64,000 nucleotides of DNA from Bacillota bacterium (GCA_012837715.1 DUQR01000040.1:1-64000), one strand, 5' to 3'; counted from the first letter of the stretch, positions 1 through 10,022 are shown. The notes: generated by a model not told the origin, from the sequence alone. A program made the numbers and translations.

Positions 1-68
1 AGATATTTTTGCATTCCAGGAAGAAAAAGAAGAGTGATTTTTTACGTAGTAATTTTTAACAAATTATG

Positions 69-1127
69 TTAAATATGCCGGTCTAATAAGACCTGTTCCC
101 GCAGACGGCGAAGGCCCTCTTTGATTGAACGGGCGCGCACTTCGCCAATGCCCTCCACTTCATCCAACTCTTCGATGGAAGCACCCACAATATTCTGGAG
201 ATTTTCAAAGCAACGGACCAAGTTTTCGATAACCGGTAAGGGGAGTTTGGGGATTTTAGTTAAGATCCGGTACCCCCGGGGGGTTACTTGGGCGTCTAGG
301 GATTGGGTGGGGAAACCCATCTCTTTGACGACGGAATTTAGGTCCACTAATTCTTCATAACTCCGGCTAAAGAGTTCATCCCGGACCTTTTCCCACTGTT
401 CAGGGTTGGCAATATAGTCTTTAAGCACAAGGAGGCCTTCTTCCTTTAGCTCGAACATTAACTCTTCCAGCTGCATGTTAACCAAACGTCCCTCTGAGCC
501 CAACTCGCAGATGTAAAGTTCGATTTCTTTAGCGATCCTAGAGACCATCGCGGTCCGCTGGACCACCGTCGCCACTTCCGTTAAGGTCGCCAGATCTTCG
601 AATTCCAAAGCGCTTAAATTGATTAACGCTTGATCAAGGACACTTTTATACTTCTCCAAAGTCTGCAAGGCTTGATTCGCTTTAACCAAAATTGTGCCAA
701 CCTCGCGTAAGACATGGCGTTCATTCCCTTTAAAAAGGGTAATCAGATTACGCCGTTGGGAGATGGCAATCACCAACTCCCCCGTTTGGATCGCGACCCG
801 TTCGGCGGTCCGGTGCCGGGAACCGGTTTCCCGGGTCGGAATAATCGAGTCCGGAGTCAAATGGGTGTTCGCCAAAAGAATACGTTTTGCGTCACTACTT
901 AAAATGATCGCGCCGTCCATCTTCGCTAGTTCATAAAGACTGGCCGGATTCAGTTCCGCATTAATATGGTAACCCCCGTCCACCACCTGCATCACTTTTT
1001 CACTGTCCCCGATGACAATCAACGCTCCGGTGCGGGCGCGTAAAATATTCTCCAGTCCTTCGTAGAGCACGGTTCCTGGAGCCACCATTTGTAATATTTT
1101 TATAATTCCCGATTCCTCCGCTGCCAA
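69..1127 (-). CDS. disA: DNA integrity scanning protein DisA, diadenylate cyclase
   Basis: Makes cyclic di-AMP from two ATP and scans DNA for branched or damaged structures; in sporulating Bacillota a block lowers c-di-AMP and delays sporulation (family knowledge). The 352-residue length is normal. The N-terminal DAC domain shows the DGA motif at residues 71-73 and RHRTAER at 104-110. A helical linker follows, and a C-terminal helix-hairpin-helix DNA-binding segment lies near residues 314-345. The start is a TTG two bases after the radA stop; the GGGGG-type ribosome site lies inside the radA 3' end, so the two genes are probably translationally coupled. No ATG gives a full-length N-terminus. 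Identification is secure. Confidence 0.96.
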   Translation of the reverse strand: MAAEESGIIKILQMVAPGTVLYEGLENILRARTGALIVIGDSEKVMQVVDGGYHINAELNPASLYELAKMDGAIILSSDAKRILLANTHLTPDSIIPTRETGSRHRTAERVAIQTGELVIAISQRRNLITLFKGNERHVLREVGTILVKANQALQTLEKYKSVLDQALINLSALEFEDLATLTEVATVVQRTAMVSRIAKEIELYICELGSEGRLVNMQLEELMFELKEEGLLVLKDYIANPEQWEKVRDELFSRSYEELVDLNSVVKEMGFPTQSLDAQVTPRGYRILTKIPKLPLPVIENLVRCFENLQNIVGASIEELDEVEGIGEVRARSIKEGLRRLREQVLLDRHI

Positions 1128-1129
1128 CC

Positions 1130-2503
1130 TTACACCCCCTTCTTCTTCGTTAAAATAGCCAACAATTGTTGAATACTGTCGATCCCTTGGATCCTCATTT
1201 GTTTGCCCTGCACTACTTCTCCGAGTAAACCCTTTGGCATCACCAGGTATTGGTAGCCATGTTTCGCCGCTTCCTCCAGCCTGCGCTGAGCGCTGCTCAC
1301 CCGGCGGATTTCTCCGGTCAGACCGATTTCGCCAAAGGCGGCCAGATCAGCCGGGAGCGGCAAATCGTAAAAACTGGAAGCCACCGCTAAGGCAACGGCT
1401 AAATCACAAGCGGGTTCTTCGGTGCGGACTCCGCCGATCACCGAGACATAAACCTCCCGGTTGGAAAGGGGAAGCCCGCCCCGGCGTTCCAGTACCGCCA
1501 AGACCATCGCCACCCTTTGGTAGTCCAGTCCGGAAACCAACCGCCGCGGGTTACCCGGGTTCCCGGTCGTCACTAAAGCCTGGATCTCTACGAGTAAAGG
1601 AAGGCTCCCCTCAACAATGGGGGTAACCACCGTGCCGCTCTGCTGAGGACAACGTTCTGCCAGTAAATAGGATGAAGGGTTTTGAACCGGTGTGAGGCCT
1701 TGGTCGTCCATGCTGAGGAGGGCGATCTCCTGAGTCGAACCAAACCGATTTTTCACCACCCGAAGCACCCGGTAAGGATAACGCCGATCTCCTTCAAAAT
1801 AAAGAACCACATCAACTAGATGTTCAATCAACTTCGGTCCGGCCAAATTCCCGCTTTTGGTAATATGTCCCACTAAAAAGCAGATCATACCCTGTTCCTT
1901 GACCAACCCCATCATACTCTGCACCACTTCCCGAACTTGAAGGGGGGTACCGGGCAGACCTGGATGGTCAGTGGTTTTTAAGGTTTGGATCGAGTCAAGA
2001 ACAACAGCGATCGGGTTTAACCTTGCTACTTCTTCCCGGACCGCCTCGATCTGATCTGTGGGTAAAAGAAATAGTTCGGGGGTGCTGATTCCTAACCGGG
2101 CCGCCCGTAACCGGACTTGGGTCAGTGACTCTTCAGCACTAACATAGAGGATCCGACCGTGTTTTTTCGCAAGAAGGGCGGCAATCTGCAAGAGGAGCGT
2201 TGATTTCCCCGCTCCCGGCTCGCCCCCTAAAAGAACCAGAGAACCGGGAACCACTCCTCCGCCAAAAAGGCGGTCCATTTCCGGCCGGCCGATGGCCATC
2301 CGCGGCGCCGCCCTGTTTTCCTCGGCCTCCGCCACCAACGGAGCCGCCAGTTCCCGTGGCTGAGAACTCCGTCGAGCTGCCGGGGTAGGGGCCACCGCCT
2401 GCTCGACAAAGGTGTTCCATTGGCCGCAAGTGGGACATTTTCCTAACCACTTAGGCGACTCGCAGGAACAATTTATACATGTAAAAATGGTTCTTTTCCC
2501 CAT
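1130..2503 (-). CDS. radA: DNA repair protein RadA (Sms)
   Basis: RecA-like ATPase that promotes branch migration during recombinational repair. The 457 residues show the N-terminal four-cysteine zinc finger (CINCSCESPKWLGKCPTC, residues 9-26), Walker A GGEPGAGKST at 93-102, the RadA-specific KNRFG motif at 251-255, and a C-terminal Lon-protease-like domain. It is transcribed ahead of disA, the usual Bacillota pairing; B. subtilis also places clpC directly upstream. Here a strong terminator separates it from clpC, so radA-disA may have its own promoter in the 116-base gap. The ribosome site before the ATG is weak (AGAGTAGAGTTGA). Confidence 0.97.
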   Translation of the reverse strand: MGKRTIFTCINCSCESPKWLGKCPTCGQWNTFVEQAVAPTPAARRSSQPRELAAPLVAEAEENRAAPRMAIGRPEMDRLFGGGVVPGSLVLLGGEPGAGKSTLLLQIAALLAKKHGRILYVSAEESLTQVRLRAARLGISTPELFLLPTDQIEAVREEVARLNPIAVVLDSIQTLKTTDHPGLPGTPLQVREVVQSMMGLVKEQGMICFLVGHITKSGNLAGPKLIEHLVDVVLYFEGDRRYPYRVLRVVKNRFGSTQEIALLSMDDQGLTPVQNPSSYLLAERCPQQSGTVVTPIVEGSLPLLVEIQALVTTGNPGNPRRLVSGLDYQRVAMVLAVLERRGGLPLSNREVYVSVIGGVRTEEPACDLAVALAVASSFYDLPLPADLAAFGEIGLTGEIRRVSSAQRRLEEAAKHGYQYLVMPKGLLGEVVQGKQMRIQGIDSIQQLLAILTKKKGV

Positions 2504-2566
2504 TCAACTCTACTCTTTTCTTTCCGGCGCCGAACGGCTTCAATAGATAAAACTTCTTAATTTTAC

Positions 2567-2600
2567 GAAAAAATCCTTCCCCTAAGGAAAGGATTTTTTC
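2567..2600 (-). terminator. Intrinsic terminator after clpC
   Basis: An 11-bp inverted repeat (AAAAAATCCTT / AAGGATTTTTT) with a short loop lies 20 bases past the clpC stop and ends in a T run on the minus strand. It closes the ctsR-mcsA-mcsB-clpC operon before radA. Confidence 0.8.
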
Positions 2601-2619
2601 GGCTTTTACCTGATTGTTG

Positions 2620-5070
2620 CTATACCACGGACGTGGCTTCCTTCTTTTTAAATTTGAGCTGATCATCCTCGGCCGTAACCTGAATTAAATCCCCGCTCTT
2701 AAAAGTTCCCCGGAGAATCTCGTCGGCCAAGGGATTCTCCACTAACCTCTGGATTGCCCGGCGTAAGGGCCGGGCGCCAAAGAGTGGATCATAGCCTTCC
2801 CGGTAGATGATCTCTTTAGCTTCCTTACTGATTTCCAGGCCGTACCCTTGCTCTTTCAGTTGTTCCCGGAGATTCTTCAGCATCAGCTCGATAATGGCTT
2901 CCAGTTCTTCTTTCTTTAAGGGATGGAAGACAATGATATCATCAATCCGGTTTAAAAACTCCGGCCGGAAGGTCCGTTTCAGCTCATCCAAGACCCGCTC
3001 TTTCATCCGTTCATAATCAACGGTCTCATCGCCCTCTTCCGGTTGGGCCTTAAAACCAATTGGGCCTGAACGCTCAATCAGATTAGCCCCGACGTTGGAG
3101 GTCATGATCAGAACGGTGTTTTTAAAATCGACCGTCCGGCCTTGGGCGTCGGTGAGCCGTCCATCTTCCAGGACCTGCAGCAGGATGTTGAAGACTTCCG
3201 GATGGGCCTTTTCCACCTCATCGAGGAGAATGACGCTATAAGGTTTCCGGCGGATCTTCTCGGTCAGCTGGCCACCTTCGTCAAACCCGACATAGCCGGG
3301 AGGGGCGCCCACTAAACGCGAGACCGTGTGCCGTTCCATATATTCGGACATATCCAGACGGATCAAAGCGTTTTCGTCGCCAAAAAGGGCTTCTGCCAGC
3401 GCTCTAGCCAGTTCGGTTTTACCAACCCCGGTCGGACCTAAGAAGATAAAGGATCCCACCGGCCGTTTCGGGTCTTTTAGTCCGGCACGGGCGCGCCGAA
3501 CGGCCCTTGCCACCGAGTCGATGGCTTCGTTTTGGCCGATGACCCGTTGGTGGAGAATTGCTTCCAAATGCAGAAGACGCTCGCCTTCTCCCTCCTGCAG
3601 CTTGGTGACAGGAATCCCCGTCCAACTGGCCACAATTTCCGCGATTTCTTCTTCCGTCACGGTCGGTTCCAAACGGCTTTGCCGGTTTTTCCAATCATTC
3701 TGGTCGGCCTCTAATTGAGCCCGGAGTTTCTGTTCCTCGTCCCTTAGTCCGGCGGCCTTTTCAAATTCTTCATTCCGGATGGCCGCTTCCTTCTCCTTTT
3801 GCACCTGTTCGATCCGGTCTTCCAGATCCTTCAGGTTCGGTGGGGTAATGGTCGTTTTCAACCGCACTTTAGAAGAAGCTTCATCAATCAGGTCAATCGC
3901 TTTGTCCGGTAAGAAGCGGTCAGAGATAAAACGGTCGGAAAGATCGACGGCCGCTTTAATGGCTTCATCGGTAATCTTCACGCGGTGGTGGGCTTCATAA
4001 CGATCCCTTAACCCTTTCAGGATCAATTCCGATTCTTCCCGGTTGGGCTCACCGACGATAATCGGTTGGAAGCGCCGTTCCAAAGCGGCATCTTTCTCTA
4101 CATGCTTCCGGTATTCATCCAAGGTGGTCGCGCCCACACATTGGAGTTCACCCCGGGCCAAAGCCGGTTTGAGGATATTGGCCGCATCAATGGCGCCTTC
4201 CGCTGCTCCCGCCCCGATTAAGGTGTGGAGCTCATCGATGAAGAGAATCACGTCCCCGGCGTTCCTGATCTCCTCAAGGACTTTTTTCATCCGTTCCTCA
4301 AATTCCCCCCGGTATTTAGAACCGGCCACCATTGAACCCATATCAAGGGTGATCACCCGTTTGTTCTTAAGGATCTCCGGCACATCACCGGCCACGATCT
4401 GCTGGGCTAACCCTTCCACAATGGCTGTTTTACCGACACCCGGTTCCCCGATTAACACCGGATTGTTTTTGGTCCGGCGGGAAAGCACCTGAATCACCCG
4501 TTCAATCTCTTTTTCCCGGCCGATCACCGGGTCAAGTTTACCCAGTTTAGCATATTCGTTTAGATCCCGCCCAAATTGGTTTAGCGTTTGGGTTTTACTG
4601 GCGCCGCCGCCTTTGGGCGCAAACCCGGCGCTCACATTACCTCCCAAGAGACTAAAAATTTGTTTACGGGCGTTTTCCAGATCAACGCCTAAGTTCTTCA
4701 GGACCTGGGCTGCCACTCCTTCCCCTTCCCGGATTAGACCAAGGAGAATATGTTCGGTCCCGACGTAATTATGGCCTAATTGGCGGCTCTCATCCCAAGC
4801 CAGCTCCAACACGCGTTTCGCCCGTGGGGTAAAGGGCACTTCGCCAAAGACCATTTCTTCGCCTACCCCAATGATCTTTTCAACTTCAGTCCGGACTTTG
4901 CCCAGACTAACGCCTAACGATTCTAAAGCCTTGGCGGCGACACTGTCGCCTTCTTTCACCAGGCCAAGCAGAAGATGTTCCGTCCCAATCACGTTGTGTT
5001 TTAATCTCGCCGCTTCCTTTTGCGCATGCAGAACAACACGCCGTGCCCGTTCGGTAAATCTTTCAAACAT
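2620..5070 (-). CDS. clpC: ATP-dependent Clp protease ATP-binding subunit ClpC
   Basis: Hsp100 unfoldase that works with ClpP and, in Bacillota, degrades proteins marked by arginine phosphorylation (by McsB). Domains in order: two Clp_N repeats (residues 1-140), AAA module 1 with Walker A GEPGVGKT near residue 208, a UVR/coiled-coil linker near 430, AAA module 2 with GPTGVGKT, and the C-terminal ClpB_D2 small domain. An in-frame GTG at 5079 is part of the ribosome site AAAGAGGTG; the ATG at 5070 gives the usual MFERFTERA start, so the ATG is chosen (816 residues). It is the last gene of the CtsR-controlled operon and is followed by a terminator. Confidence 0.97.
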   Translation of the reverse strand: MFERFTERARRVVLHAQKEAARLKHNVIGTEHLLLGLVKEGDSVAAKALESLGVSLGKVRTEVEKIIGVGEEMVFGEVPFTPRAKRVLELAWDESRQLGHNYVGTEHILLGLIREGEGVAAQVLKNLGVDLENARKQIFSLLGGNVSAGFAPKGGGASKTQTLNQFGRDLNEYAKLGKLDPVIGREKEIERVIQVLSRRTKNNPVLIGEPGVGKTAIVEGLAQQIVAGDVPEILKNKRVITLDMGSMVAGSKYRGEFEERMKKVLEEIRNAGDVILFIDELHTLIGAGAAEGAIDAANILKPALARGELQCVGATTLDEYRKHVEKDAALERRFQPIIVGEPNREESELILKGLRDRYEAHHRVKITDEAIKAAVDLSDRFISDRFLPDKAIDLIDEASSKVRLKTTITPPNLKDLEDRIEQVQKEKEAAIRNEEFEKAAGLRDEEQKLRAQLEADQNDWKNRQSRLEPTVTEEEIAEIVASWTGIPVTKLQEGEGERLLHLEAILHQRVIGQNEAIDSVARAVRRARAGLKDPKRPVGSFIFLGPTGVGKTELARALAEALFGDENALIRLDMSEYMERHTVSRLVGAPPGYVGFDEGGQLTEKIRRKPYSVILLDEVEKAHPEVFNILLQVLEDGRLTDAQGRTVDFKNTVLIMTSNVGANLIERSGPIGFKAQPEEGDETVDYERMKERVLDELKRTFRPEFLNRIDDIIVFHPLKKEELEAIIELMLKNLREQLKEQGYGLEISKEAKEIIYREGYDPLFGARPLRRAIQRLVENPLADEILRGTFKSGDLIQVTAEDDQLKFKKKEATSVV

Positions 5071-5167
5071 ATTTTTCACCTCTTTCCTAAGATCTAAAAA
5101 TAACAGCTATGGATTCTTTTCAGTCTCAACATTTCGTATTCAATCCTATACCAAGAACAACGCTTGC

Positions 5168-5199
5168 GCGGGCGGTAACCAACGTAAGCCACTACCTAC
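5168..5199. repeat. 30-bp GC-rich dispersed repeat, copy 1
   Basis: GCGGGCGGTAACCAACGTAA followed by GCCACTACCT. One of five near-identical copies in the window (others at 16212, 27121, 47127, 48745), all in the same orientation on the plus strand. The arms GGTA/TACC can pair to a small hairpin. This copy ends four bases from the mcsB stop codon. Confidence 0.75.
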
Positions 5200-5202
5200 T
5201 TA

Positions 5203-6264
5203 TTATCCCCGTGCTGTCTTTAAATGTTCCCGCACAACGGCTGCCCGGTAATAATCCCGTTCATCGGGGGTTAGATCCTTACCGATCAAGTGTTGGAGAA
5301 TAGCCGGCCGGATCAAGAAAAATACCTCTTTTACCTGTTCCGTAGTGATCCCGGGAATCATGTTTAGTTCCACGCCTAACAAAACATTATTCCAAAGGGT
5401 GAGGGCCTCTTCCGTAGAGAGTAATCGGGCCTGGCTCATTAGACCGAACGCCCGGTGCACCCGATCTTCCAGTTGTAAACCGGAGTCATTGCCTAGTAGC
5501 GCTTCCCTAGCGGATCTTTCCTGGTCAATTACTTGTTTGGTCACGGAGATTAGTTTCCCGATGATCTCGTCCTCACTAAGACCAAGGGTAACTTGGTTGG
5601 ATATTTGGTATAAATTCCCCGACGACTCGGTCCCCTCCCCATAGATCCCCCGCACACTCAGGCCGACGTGGGGCAAGACAGAAAGCACCTTCTTCACTTG
5701 ATTCACCATTTGTAAGGCTGGTAAATGCAACATAACCGAGACCCGTAAACCGGTACCCACATTGGTCGGGCAAGTAGTTAAATACCCGCTCTGCTCACTA
5801 AAAGCGTATTCCAACTCCGCTTCCAGAAGATCATCAACGCGGTCCCCTGCCGCCCAGGCTTCCTGTAAGCGCCACCCAGGGAGAATACTTTGCACTCGGA
5901 GGTGGTCCTCTTCATTAAGCATAATCGCCACAGTTTGCTCCCCGTTGAGCATGACCCCGCGGTGGGAAGGGTTTTTCAACAAATCCGGACTAACCAGGTA
6001 TTGTTCGACCAGGAGCAAACGATCGCCTTGGCTCATCCCGTCCAAGCGTCGTAAGGTGAAATTGGTCTTTTTTAGGGCATTCTCCACTTCCGTGATGACT
6101 GCCTCCAGCTCTTTTTCACCGGCTTGGTTGGGAAAAGAGTACCGGGCTAGGTTGCGGGCCAAGCGGACCCGGCTGCTCACGACCACATCTTCATCGGGAG
6201 CTGCTCCTTGCAACCAACCGGGGAGTAGCTGCTTGATTTTGTTTTTTAAATCCACAGCGTTCAC
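5203..6264 (-). CDS. mcsB: Protein-arginine kinase McsB
   Basis: Phosphorylates arginine residues on CtsR and on misfolded proteins, tagging them for ClpCP. The 353 residues belong to the ATP:guanido phosphotransferase family: an N-terminal nucleotide-binding signature VVVSSRVRLARN near residue 28 and the catalytic-loop CPTNVGTGLR near residue 165. It follows mcsA by three bases, and its partner ClpC lies directly downstream. A 132-base gap before clpC holds a copy of the 30-bp repeat. Identification is secure. Confidence 0.96.
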   Translation of the reverse strand: MNAVDLKNKIKQLLPGWLQGAAPDEDVVVSSRVRLARNLARYSFPNQAGEKELEAVITEVENALKKTNFTLRRLDGMSQGDRLLLVEQYLVSPDLLKNPSHRGVMLNGEQTVAIMLNEEDHLRVQSILPGWRLQEAWAAGDRVDDLLEAELEYAFSEQSGYLTTCPTNVGTGLRVSVMLHLPALQMVNQVKKVLSVLPHVGLSVRGIYGEGTESSGNLYQISNQVTLGLSEDEIIGKLISVTKQVIDQERSAREALLGNDSGLQLEDRVHRAFGLMSQARLLSTEEALTLWNNVLLGVELNMIPGITTEQVKEVFFLIRPAILQHLIGKDLTPDERDYYRAAVVREHLKTARG

Positions 6265-6267
6265 CTC

Positions 6268-6801
6268 CTACTTTAACTTCTCTTGCTTCGCTTTGATCTC
6301 ATCCCGAAGCTTAGCGGCTTCTTCATAAGCTTCCCGCCGGATGGCGTCCTGAAGCTTACGGCGGAGGTCTTCGATTTCTTTCTTCAGACGGACCTTTCCT
6401 CCGGTCCGTTTGGGAACTTTCCCCGTGTGAGTAATATTCCCATGGACCCGTCGAAAAAGCGGTTTAAGAAACTCCTTGAAACTCTGGTAACAATTAGCAC
6501 AACCCAAAAGGCCAATTTTTCTAAAGTCAGAGAAGGTCAGTCCACAAGTGGAACATTTTTCGGTGGCCTCCAGGTAAGGTGTGAATCCGTCTTTCGGTCC
6601 AGTCACTTCGTTTTCCAACAACCCGGCCAATAGATTATGGAACGAAAACTCCGGTTCAAAAAGGATTCCCAGTTCTTTGCCAGGATCAATCCCACTTTGC
6701 TGGGCACAAGACGCACACAGGTGAGATTCGGTTTTATAGTTGTTAATCACTTTTGTTACGTGCACGGTTGCCGGTCGTTGTTTACACCGTTCACACCACA
6801 T
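6268..6801 (-). CDS. mcsA: McsA, activator of the McsB arginine kinase
   Basis: Zinc-finger partner that activates McsB and helps control CtsR. The product starts MWCERCKQRP at 6801, after a GGGAGTGGGGGAA ribosome site; a longer in-frame reading to 6954 would run into ctsR and is rejected. Two CxxC pairs are in the N-terminus, two more (CSTC and CANC) near residues 80-105, and a C-terminal UVR motif (EEAAKLRDEIKAKQEKL) is near 155-175. It is 177 residues long, normal for McsA. The gene sits 29 bases after ctsR. Confidence 0.95.
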   Translation of the reverse strand: MWCERCKQRPATVHVTKVINNYKTESHLCASCAQQSGIDPGKELGILFEPEFSFHNLLAGLLENEVTGPKDGFTPYLEATEKCSTCGLTFSDFRKIGLLGCANCYQSFKEFLKPLFRRVHGNITHTGKVPKRTGGKVRLKKEIEDLRRKLQDAIRREAYEEAAKLRDEIKAKQEKLK

Positions 6802-6830
6802 TTCCCCCACTCCCTTCCTTGAAACAAGGT

Positions 6831-7295
6831 CTATTCCCGTCCACAAAGCACCAAAAGGGCAGTCCGGAGTAGAATGGCCCGTTGTTGATCCTTCTTGTCT
6901 TCCGGAAGAACCGGATTCTCCAGTTCCCCGTTGATGACCTGCCATAACAGCCAAGAATCCTTCTCCGTGATGATCGAATCCCGCACTAAACGTTGGAGCA
7001 GGACGGCCATACTCTCCTGATTGATCTCGGCGCCAATTAGATCGGTTATTTTTTCTAAAAAACCCGGCTCTTCATGCCAACTAACCCTGGTGATCCTGAT
7101 GTAACCGCCACCGCCGCGACGGCTGACAATTAAATAGCCATGATCCATGGTAAAACGGGTTTCCAACACGTAATTAATCTGGGAAGGCGCACACCGGAAC
7201 ATCTGCGCCAACTGCCGTCGTTGAATCTCGATACTTCCTGTTTTCGCCAGTAAATCCTGTAAATACTGTTCGATCAGGTCAGAAAGCGACCCCAT
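6831..7295 (-). CDS. ctsR: Transcriptional repressor CtsR
   Basis: Dimeric winged-helix repressor of class III heat-shock genes (clpC operon, clpP, clpE); inactivated by heat and by McsB/McsA. The glycine-rich wing RRGGGGYIRI near residue 60 is the CtsR thermosensor signature. The first in-frame starts (GTG at 7304, ATG at 7301) overlap or touch the AAAGGAG ribosome site, so the ATG at 7295 is preferred (154 residues). It heads the ctsR-mcsA-mcsB-clpC operon and has a CtsR-type operator directly upstream, so autoregulation is expected. Confidence 0.95.
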   Translation of the reverse strand: MGSLSDLIEQYLQDLLAKTGSIEIQRRQLAQMFRCAPSQINYVLETRFTMDHGYLIVSRRGGGGYIRITRVSWHEEPGFLEKITDLIGAEINQESMAVLLQRLVRDSIITEKDSWLLWQVINGELENPVLPEDKKDQQRAILLRTALLVLCGRE

Positions 7296-7312
7296 TGGCA
7301 TCACTCCTTTTT

Positions 7313-7329
7313 CTGACCTTCCCTGACCT
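7313..7329 (-). promoter_or_regulatory. CtsR operator (heptad direct repeat)
   Basis: On the minus strand AGGTCAG-GGA-AGGTCAG, a 7-3-7 direct repeat matching the CtsR box (A/GGTCAAA-NAN-A/GGTCAAA) with G for the sixth-position A. It lies between the promoter -10 and the ctsR start. Confidence 0.8.
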
Positions 7330-7337
7330 TCGTCTTC

Positions 7338-7366
7338 ATTTTAAATCATCTTCCCTCTACCGGCAA
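7338..7366 (-). promoter_or_regulatory. Sigma-A-type promoter of the ctsR operon
   Basis: Minus strand -35 TTGCCG (7361-7366), 17-base spacer, -10 TAAAAT (7338-7343). Transcription would start within the CtsR operator, as expected for repression. Confidence 0.65.
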
Positions 7367-7401
7367 GAGTGTTTTTTTCCTGAATTCGGCTATTTTTGAA
7401 G

Positions 7402-7449
7402 AAAAAAAAAGAATGTTGGGGCTTATTTCCCCTCTTATGCACATTCTTA
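7402..7449 (-). terminator. Intrinsic terminator after the M23 gene
   Basis: Minus strand AAGAATGT ... ACATTCTT enclosing an inner GGGG/CCCC stem, followed by nine T. It lies 34 bases beyond the peptidase stop. Confidence 0.8.
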
Positions 7450-7482
7450 ACCGCTACCGCTTTTTTTCTCGCCTTTGGCTTT

Positions 7483-8316
7483 TTACCGAAGATAAAGTAA
7501 AGGATCGACCGCTTTGTCTTCAAGCACGAGTTCAAAATGAAGGTGGTTACCGGTGGCATTTCCCGTCCGACCCACGGTCGCGATGGTTTGACCCCGGAGG
7601 ACCTCATCCCCGACAGCCACCAGGTTTTTGGCATTATGGGCGTATTTGGATTGAAAAGAGCCGTGGTCGAGGATGATAATCTGACCGTACCCCCTTTGCC
7701 AACCGGCAAAGGTTACGGTTCCAGCCGCCGCCGCCCGAATCGGGGTTCCCGCCGGGGCGGCGAGGTCAATGCCGTGGTGCATGCGTCCCCAACGTTTTCC
7801 GTACCGGGAAGTTAATTTACCGCTGGGCAGAGGATGAAGTAAAGGAAACTGGCTTTGGGTCGTCGCCGGTACACTCCGTGGCCCGCTCCGTCCCCGACTA
7901 GCGACCGGGGTTCTACGTACTAGAAGGTAATCGCCAGAGCGGATCTTTTCCGGATTCAAACCGGGATTGAGCGCTTCTAGTTCGCTGAGACTCATCCCGT
8001 AACGTTGGGCGATGGACCAACAGGTGTCCCCCCAGCAGATTTGGTAGCGATCCTGGTCACCTAAATTGTAAAGGTCGACGGTCTTTTCCGCCTTTGTTAT
8101 CTCCTTTTCCGAAGGGGCTGGAACCAAGGTTGGGTCCTCAGGATCAGTGGCTATTGAGAGCATAACCGTCTTCAAATTCGGGTTTAGTAGTTCCAAAGGA
8201 TTGAGTTGCTGCTTTTTGCTTTCTTCTTTCCCCCCCGCCGGGCCAGAAAGAAGAAATAATGTGATTAAATAAATGAAACCTTTGCGACCTAAATTTACCT
8301 TTAGGTTCTCCTCCAT
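7483..8316 (-). CDS. Secreted LysM and M23 peptidase (murein hydrolase)
   Basis: An N-terminal signal or anchor segment (hydrophobic stretch FIYLITLFLLSGPAGG) is followed by one LysM domain (about residues 93-135) that binds peptidoglycan, then an M23 zinc endopeptidase domain (about 165-277). The zinc-binding HHGIDLAAP and the later HLHFEL motifs are both intact, so the enzyme should cleave peptide cross-links. The 277 residues stand alone between ctsR and rho, with a strong terminator behind. Spore or cell-wall roles are both possible; the sequence does not decide. Confidence 0.88.
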   Translation of the reverse strand: MEENLKVNLGRKGFIYLITLFLLSGPAGGKEESKKQQLNPLELLNPNLKTVMLSIATDPEDPTLVPAPSEKEITKAEKTVDLYNLGDQDRYQICWGDTCWSIAQRYGMSLSELEALNPGLNPEKIRSGDYLLVRRTPVASRGRSGPRSVPATTQSQFPLLHPLPSGKLTSRYGKRWGRMHHGIDLAAPAGTPIRAAAAGTVTFAGWQRGYGQIIILDHGSFQSKYAHNAKNLVAVGDEVLRGQTIATVGRTGNATGNHLHFELVLEDKAVDPLLYLR

Positions 8317-8460
8317 CTATGTCTACCTCCAAAATTCTCGTCCCAATTTCCCTGGTCGAACTGGAATGAAACCAATGACTTGCTTTATCATTTCCGTATC
8401 TATTATATTTCATACCCCAGGAATTGGCCTAACAATCTCCAAACAGGGGGCGAATTATAA

Positions 8461-8504
8461 AGCCTTTTTGCGTTGGCTTTGTTTTAACTTGTTTGTCGAT
8501 GACC
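8461..8504. repeat. Partial copy (left end) of the 115-bp inverted-repeat family
   Basis: AGCCTTTTTGCGTTGGCTTT matches the left arm of the family described at 27262; no right arm follows. It lies between the rho stop and the M23 start; the rest of this 247-base gap shows no gene. Confidence 0.5.
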
Positions 8505-8563
8505 GGCTTCTCTCTTCGCAGGAACGAGTTTTTGGAGGTCAAGGGGGGTGGAGGAGAAATTGG

Positions 8564-9853
8564 TCAGTTTCCGGTTTGTCCTCTTTTACTAAGCACATTT
8601 TCCGCAAAAGAGGAGTTGAGGATTAATCCTTGTAGATCTTTGTTGTTCTCGGTATGGGACAAACGGTCTAACATTAGTTCCATCGTTTCGGCCGGTCCCA
8701 ACGAACTGAGGAGTTTCCTTAAAACCCAGGTCATTTCGAGTTCCTTGTTTTCGAGCAATAGTTCTTCTTTGCGGGTTCCGGACCGGACCAGATCAATCGC
8801 GGGGAAGATCCGCCGGTCGGCCAGTTTCCGATCAAGATGGAGCTCCATATTACCAGTGCCTTTAAATTCCTCGTAGATCACATCATCCATCCGGCTTCCG
8901 GTTTCCACCAGCGCCGTGGCCATGATGGTTAAACTGCCTCCTTCCTCAATGTTACGGGCCGCGCCAAAGAACCGTTTCGGTTTGTGCAAGGCGCCGGGAT
9001 CAACCCCGCCGGAGAGAGTCCGGCCGCTGGGTGGGACTACTAAGTTGTAAGCCCGGGCTAACCGGGTAATGGAATCAAGCAGAATTACCACATCTTTTCC
9101 TACTTCCACCAGGCGTTTTGCCCGTTCCAAAACCAATTCGGCCACCCGTACATGGTTCTCGGCCGGTTGATCAAAGGTCGAACTGACCACCTCACCAGAG
9201 ACCGACCGTTCCATATCGGTTACTTCCTCGGGCCGTTCATCAATGAGGAGAACAATGAGGTAAACATCGGGATGGTTTTTGGTGAGACTGTTGGCAATAT
9301 TCTTTAGCAAAGTAGTTTTCCCGGCTTTCGGCGGCGCCACGATCATGCCCCGTTGCCCTTTGCCAATCGGCGCAATGATATCGACCAGTCGCATCGAAAG
9401 CTCTTTCGGGTGGGTTTCCAAGACCAATCTTTCCTGGGGATAGATGGGGGTCAGTTCTTCAAAATAGGTTCTTTCTTGATAGGAGTCGGGATCAAGGTAA
9501 TTGACAGCTTGGGTTTTGAGCAGAGAAAAGTAACGTTCGTTGTCTTTCGGCGGTCGCACTTGTCCGGCGACTAAATCGCCGGTCCGTAAGTGAAAGCGGC
9601 GGATCTGGGAGTTGGAGACATACACATCGTTCGGACCCGGTTCGTAATTCTCCACCCGTAAAAAACCAAACCCTTCCGGGAGAATCTCCAGCACCCCCTG
9701 GGAAAAGATCCTTCCTTCCTGGGTAGCCAGGACTTTCAGCAGCTCGTAGATGAGCTCCCGTTTACGGAAGCGGGTATAGTTTTCAATACCAAATTCCTTA
9801 GCCACCTTCTGAAGATCGGCCAGGGTTTTTGTTTCAAAATCGGCCAATTGCAT
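8564..9853 (-). CDS. rho: Transcription termination factor Rho
   Basis: Hexameric RNA helicase that ends transcription at Rho-dependent sites. The 429 residues comprise an N-terminal Rho_N helical domain (1-45), a cold-shock-type RNA-binding domain (about 50-120, with GFGFLR at 61-66), and the RecA-like ATPase with Walker A APPKAGKT at 173-180 and Walker [11 protein letters not shown]. The ATG follows GAGGTGAGGG. A copy of the 115-bp repeat lies 47 bases upstream. Confidence 0.97.
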   Translation of the reverse strand: MQLADFETKTLADLQKVAKEFGIENYTRFRKRELIYELLKVLATQEGRIFSQGVLEILPEGFGFLRVENYEPGPNDVYVSNSQIRRFHLRTGDLVAGQVRPPKDNERYFSLLKTQAVNYLDPDSYQERTYFEELTPIYPQERLVLETHPKELSMRLVDIIAPIGKGQRGMIVAPPKAGKTTLLKNIANSLTKNHPDVYLIVLLIDERPEEVTDMERSVSGEVVSSTFDQPAENHVRVAELVLERAKRLVEVGKDVVILLDSITRLARAYNLVVPPSGRTLSGGVDPGALHKPKRFFGAARNIEEGGSLTIMATALVETGSRMDDVIYEEFKGTGNMELHLDRKLADRRIFPAIDLVRSGTRKEELLLENKELEMTWVLRKLLSSLGPAETMELMLDRLSHTENNKDLQGLILNSSFAENVLSKRGQTGN

Positions 9854-9900
9854 GCCCTCACCTCAAATTCATTGTTTTTTTCTGGTTCTTGGTAAGATCT

Positions 9901-10020
9901 AAGGTTCTTTTAAGTTGTCCTTTGGGATTTAAGTATACTAAGACAATATATCAATAGCCATTTCGGGTGAAACACGATATATTGTATTGGTTTTTTAATG
10001 GATCCAAACGCAGAAAGCTT
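9901..10020. repeat. 115-bp inverted-repeat family, copy A
   Basis: Left arm with AAGTTGTCCTTTG, inner arms ACAATATAT and ACACGATATATTGTATTGG, and right arm CAAACGCAGAAAGCTT. It ends two bases before the stop codon of the HDOD gene and begins 47 bases upstream of rho. Confidence 0.75.
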
Positions 10021-10022
10021 AT

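Noticed and set aside
1234-1626. Plus-strand ORFs of 100-190 codons opposite radA, clpC, mcsB, mfd and pyrG
   Set aside because: They are antisense shadows of conserved genes, without ribosome sites or recognisable products.
6802-6954. Longer McsA with a 51-residue extra N-terminus
   Set aside because: It would be read through ctsR in another frame; the start at 6801 has its own ribosome site and the conserved MWCERC beginning.
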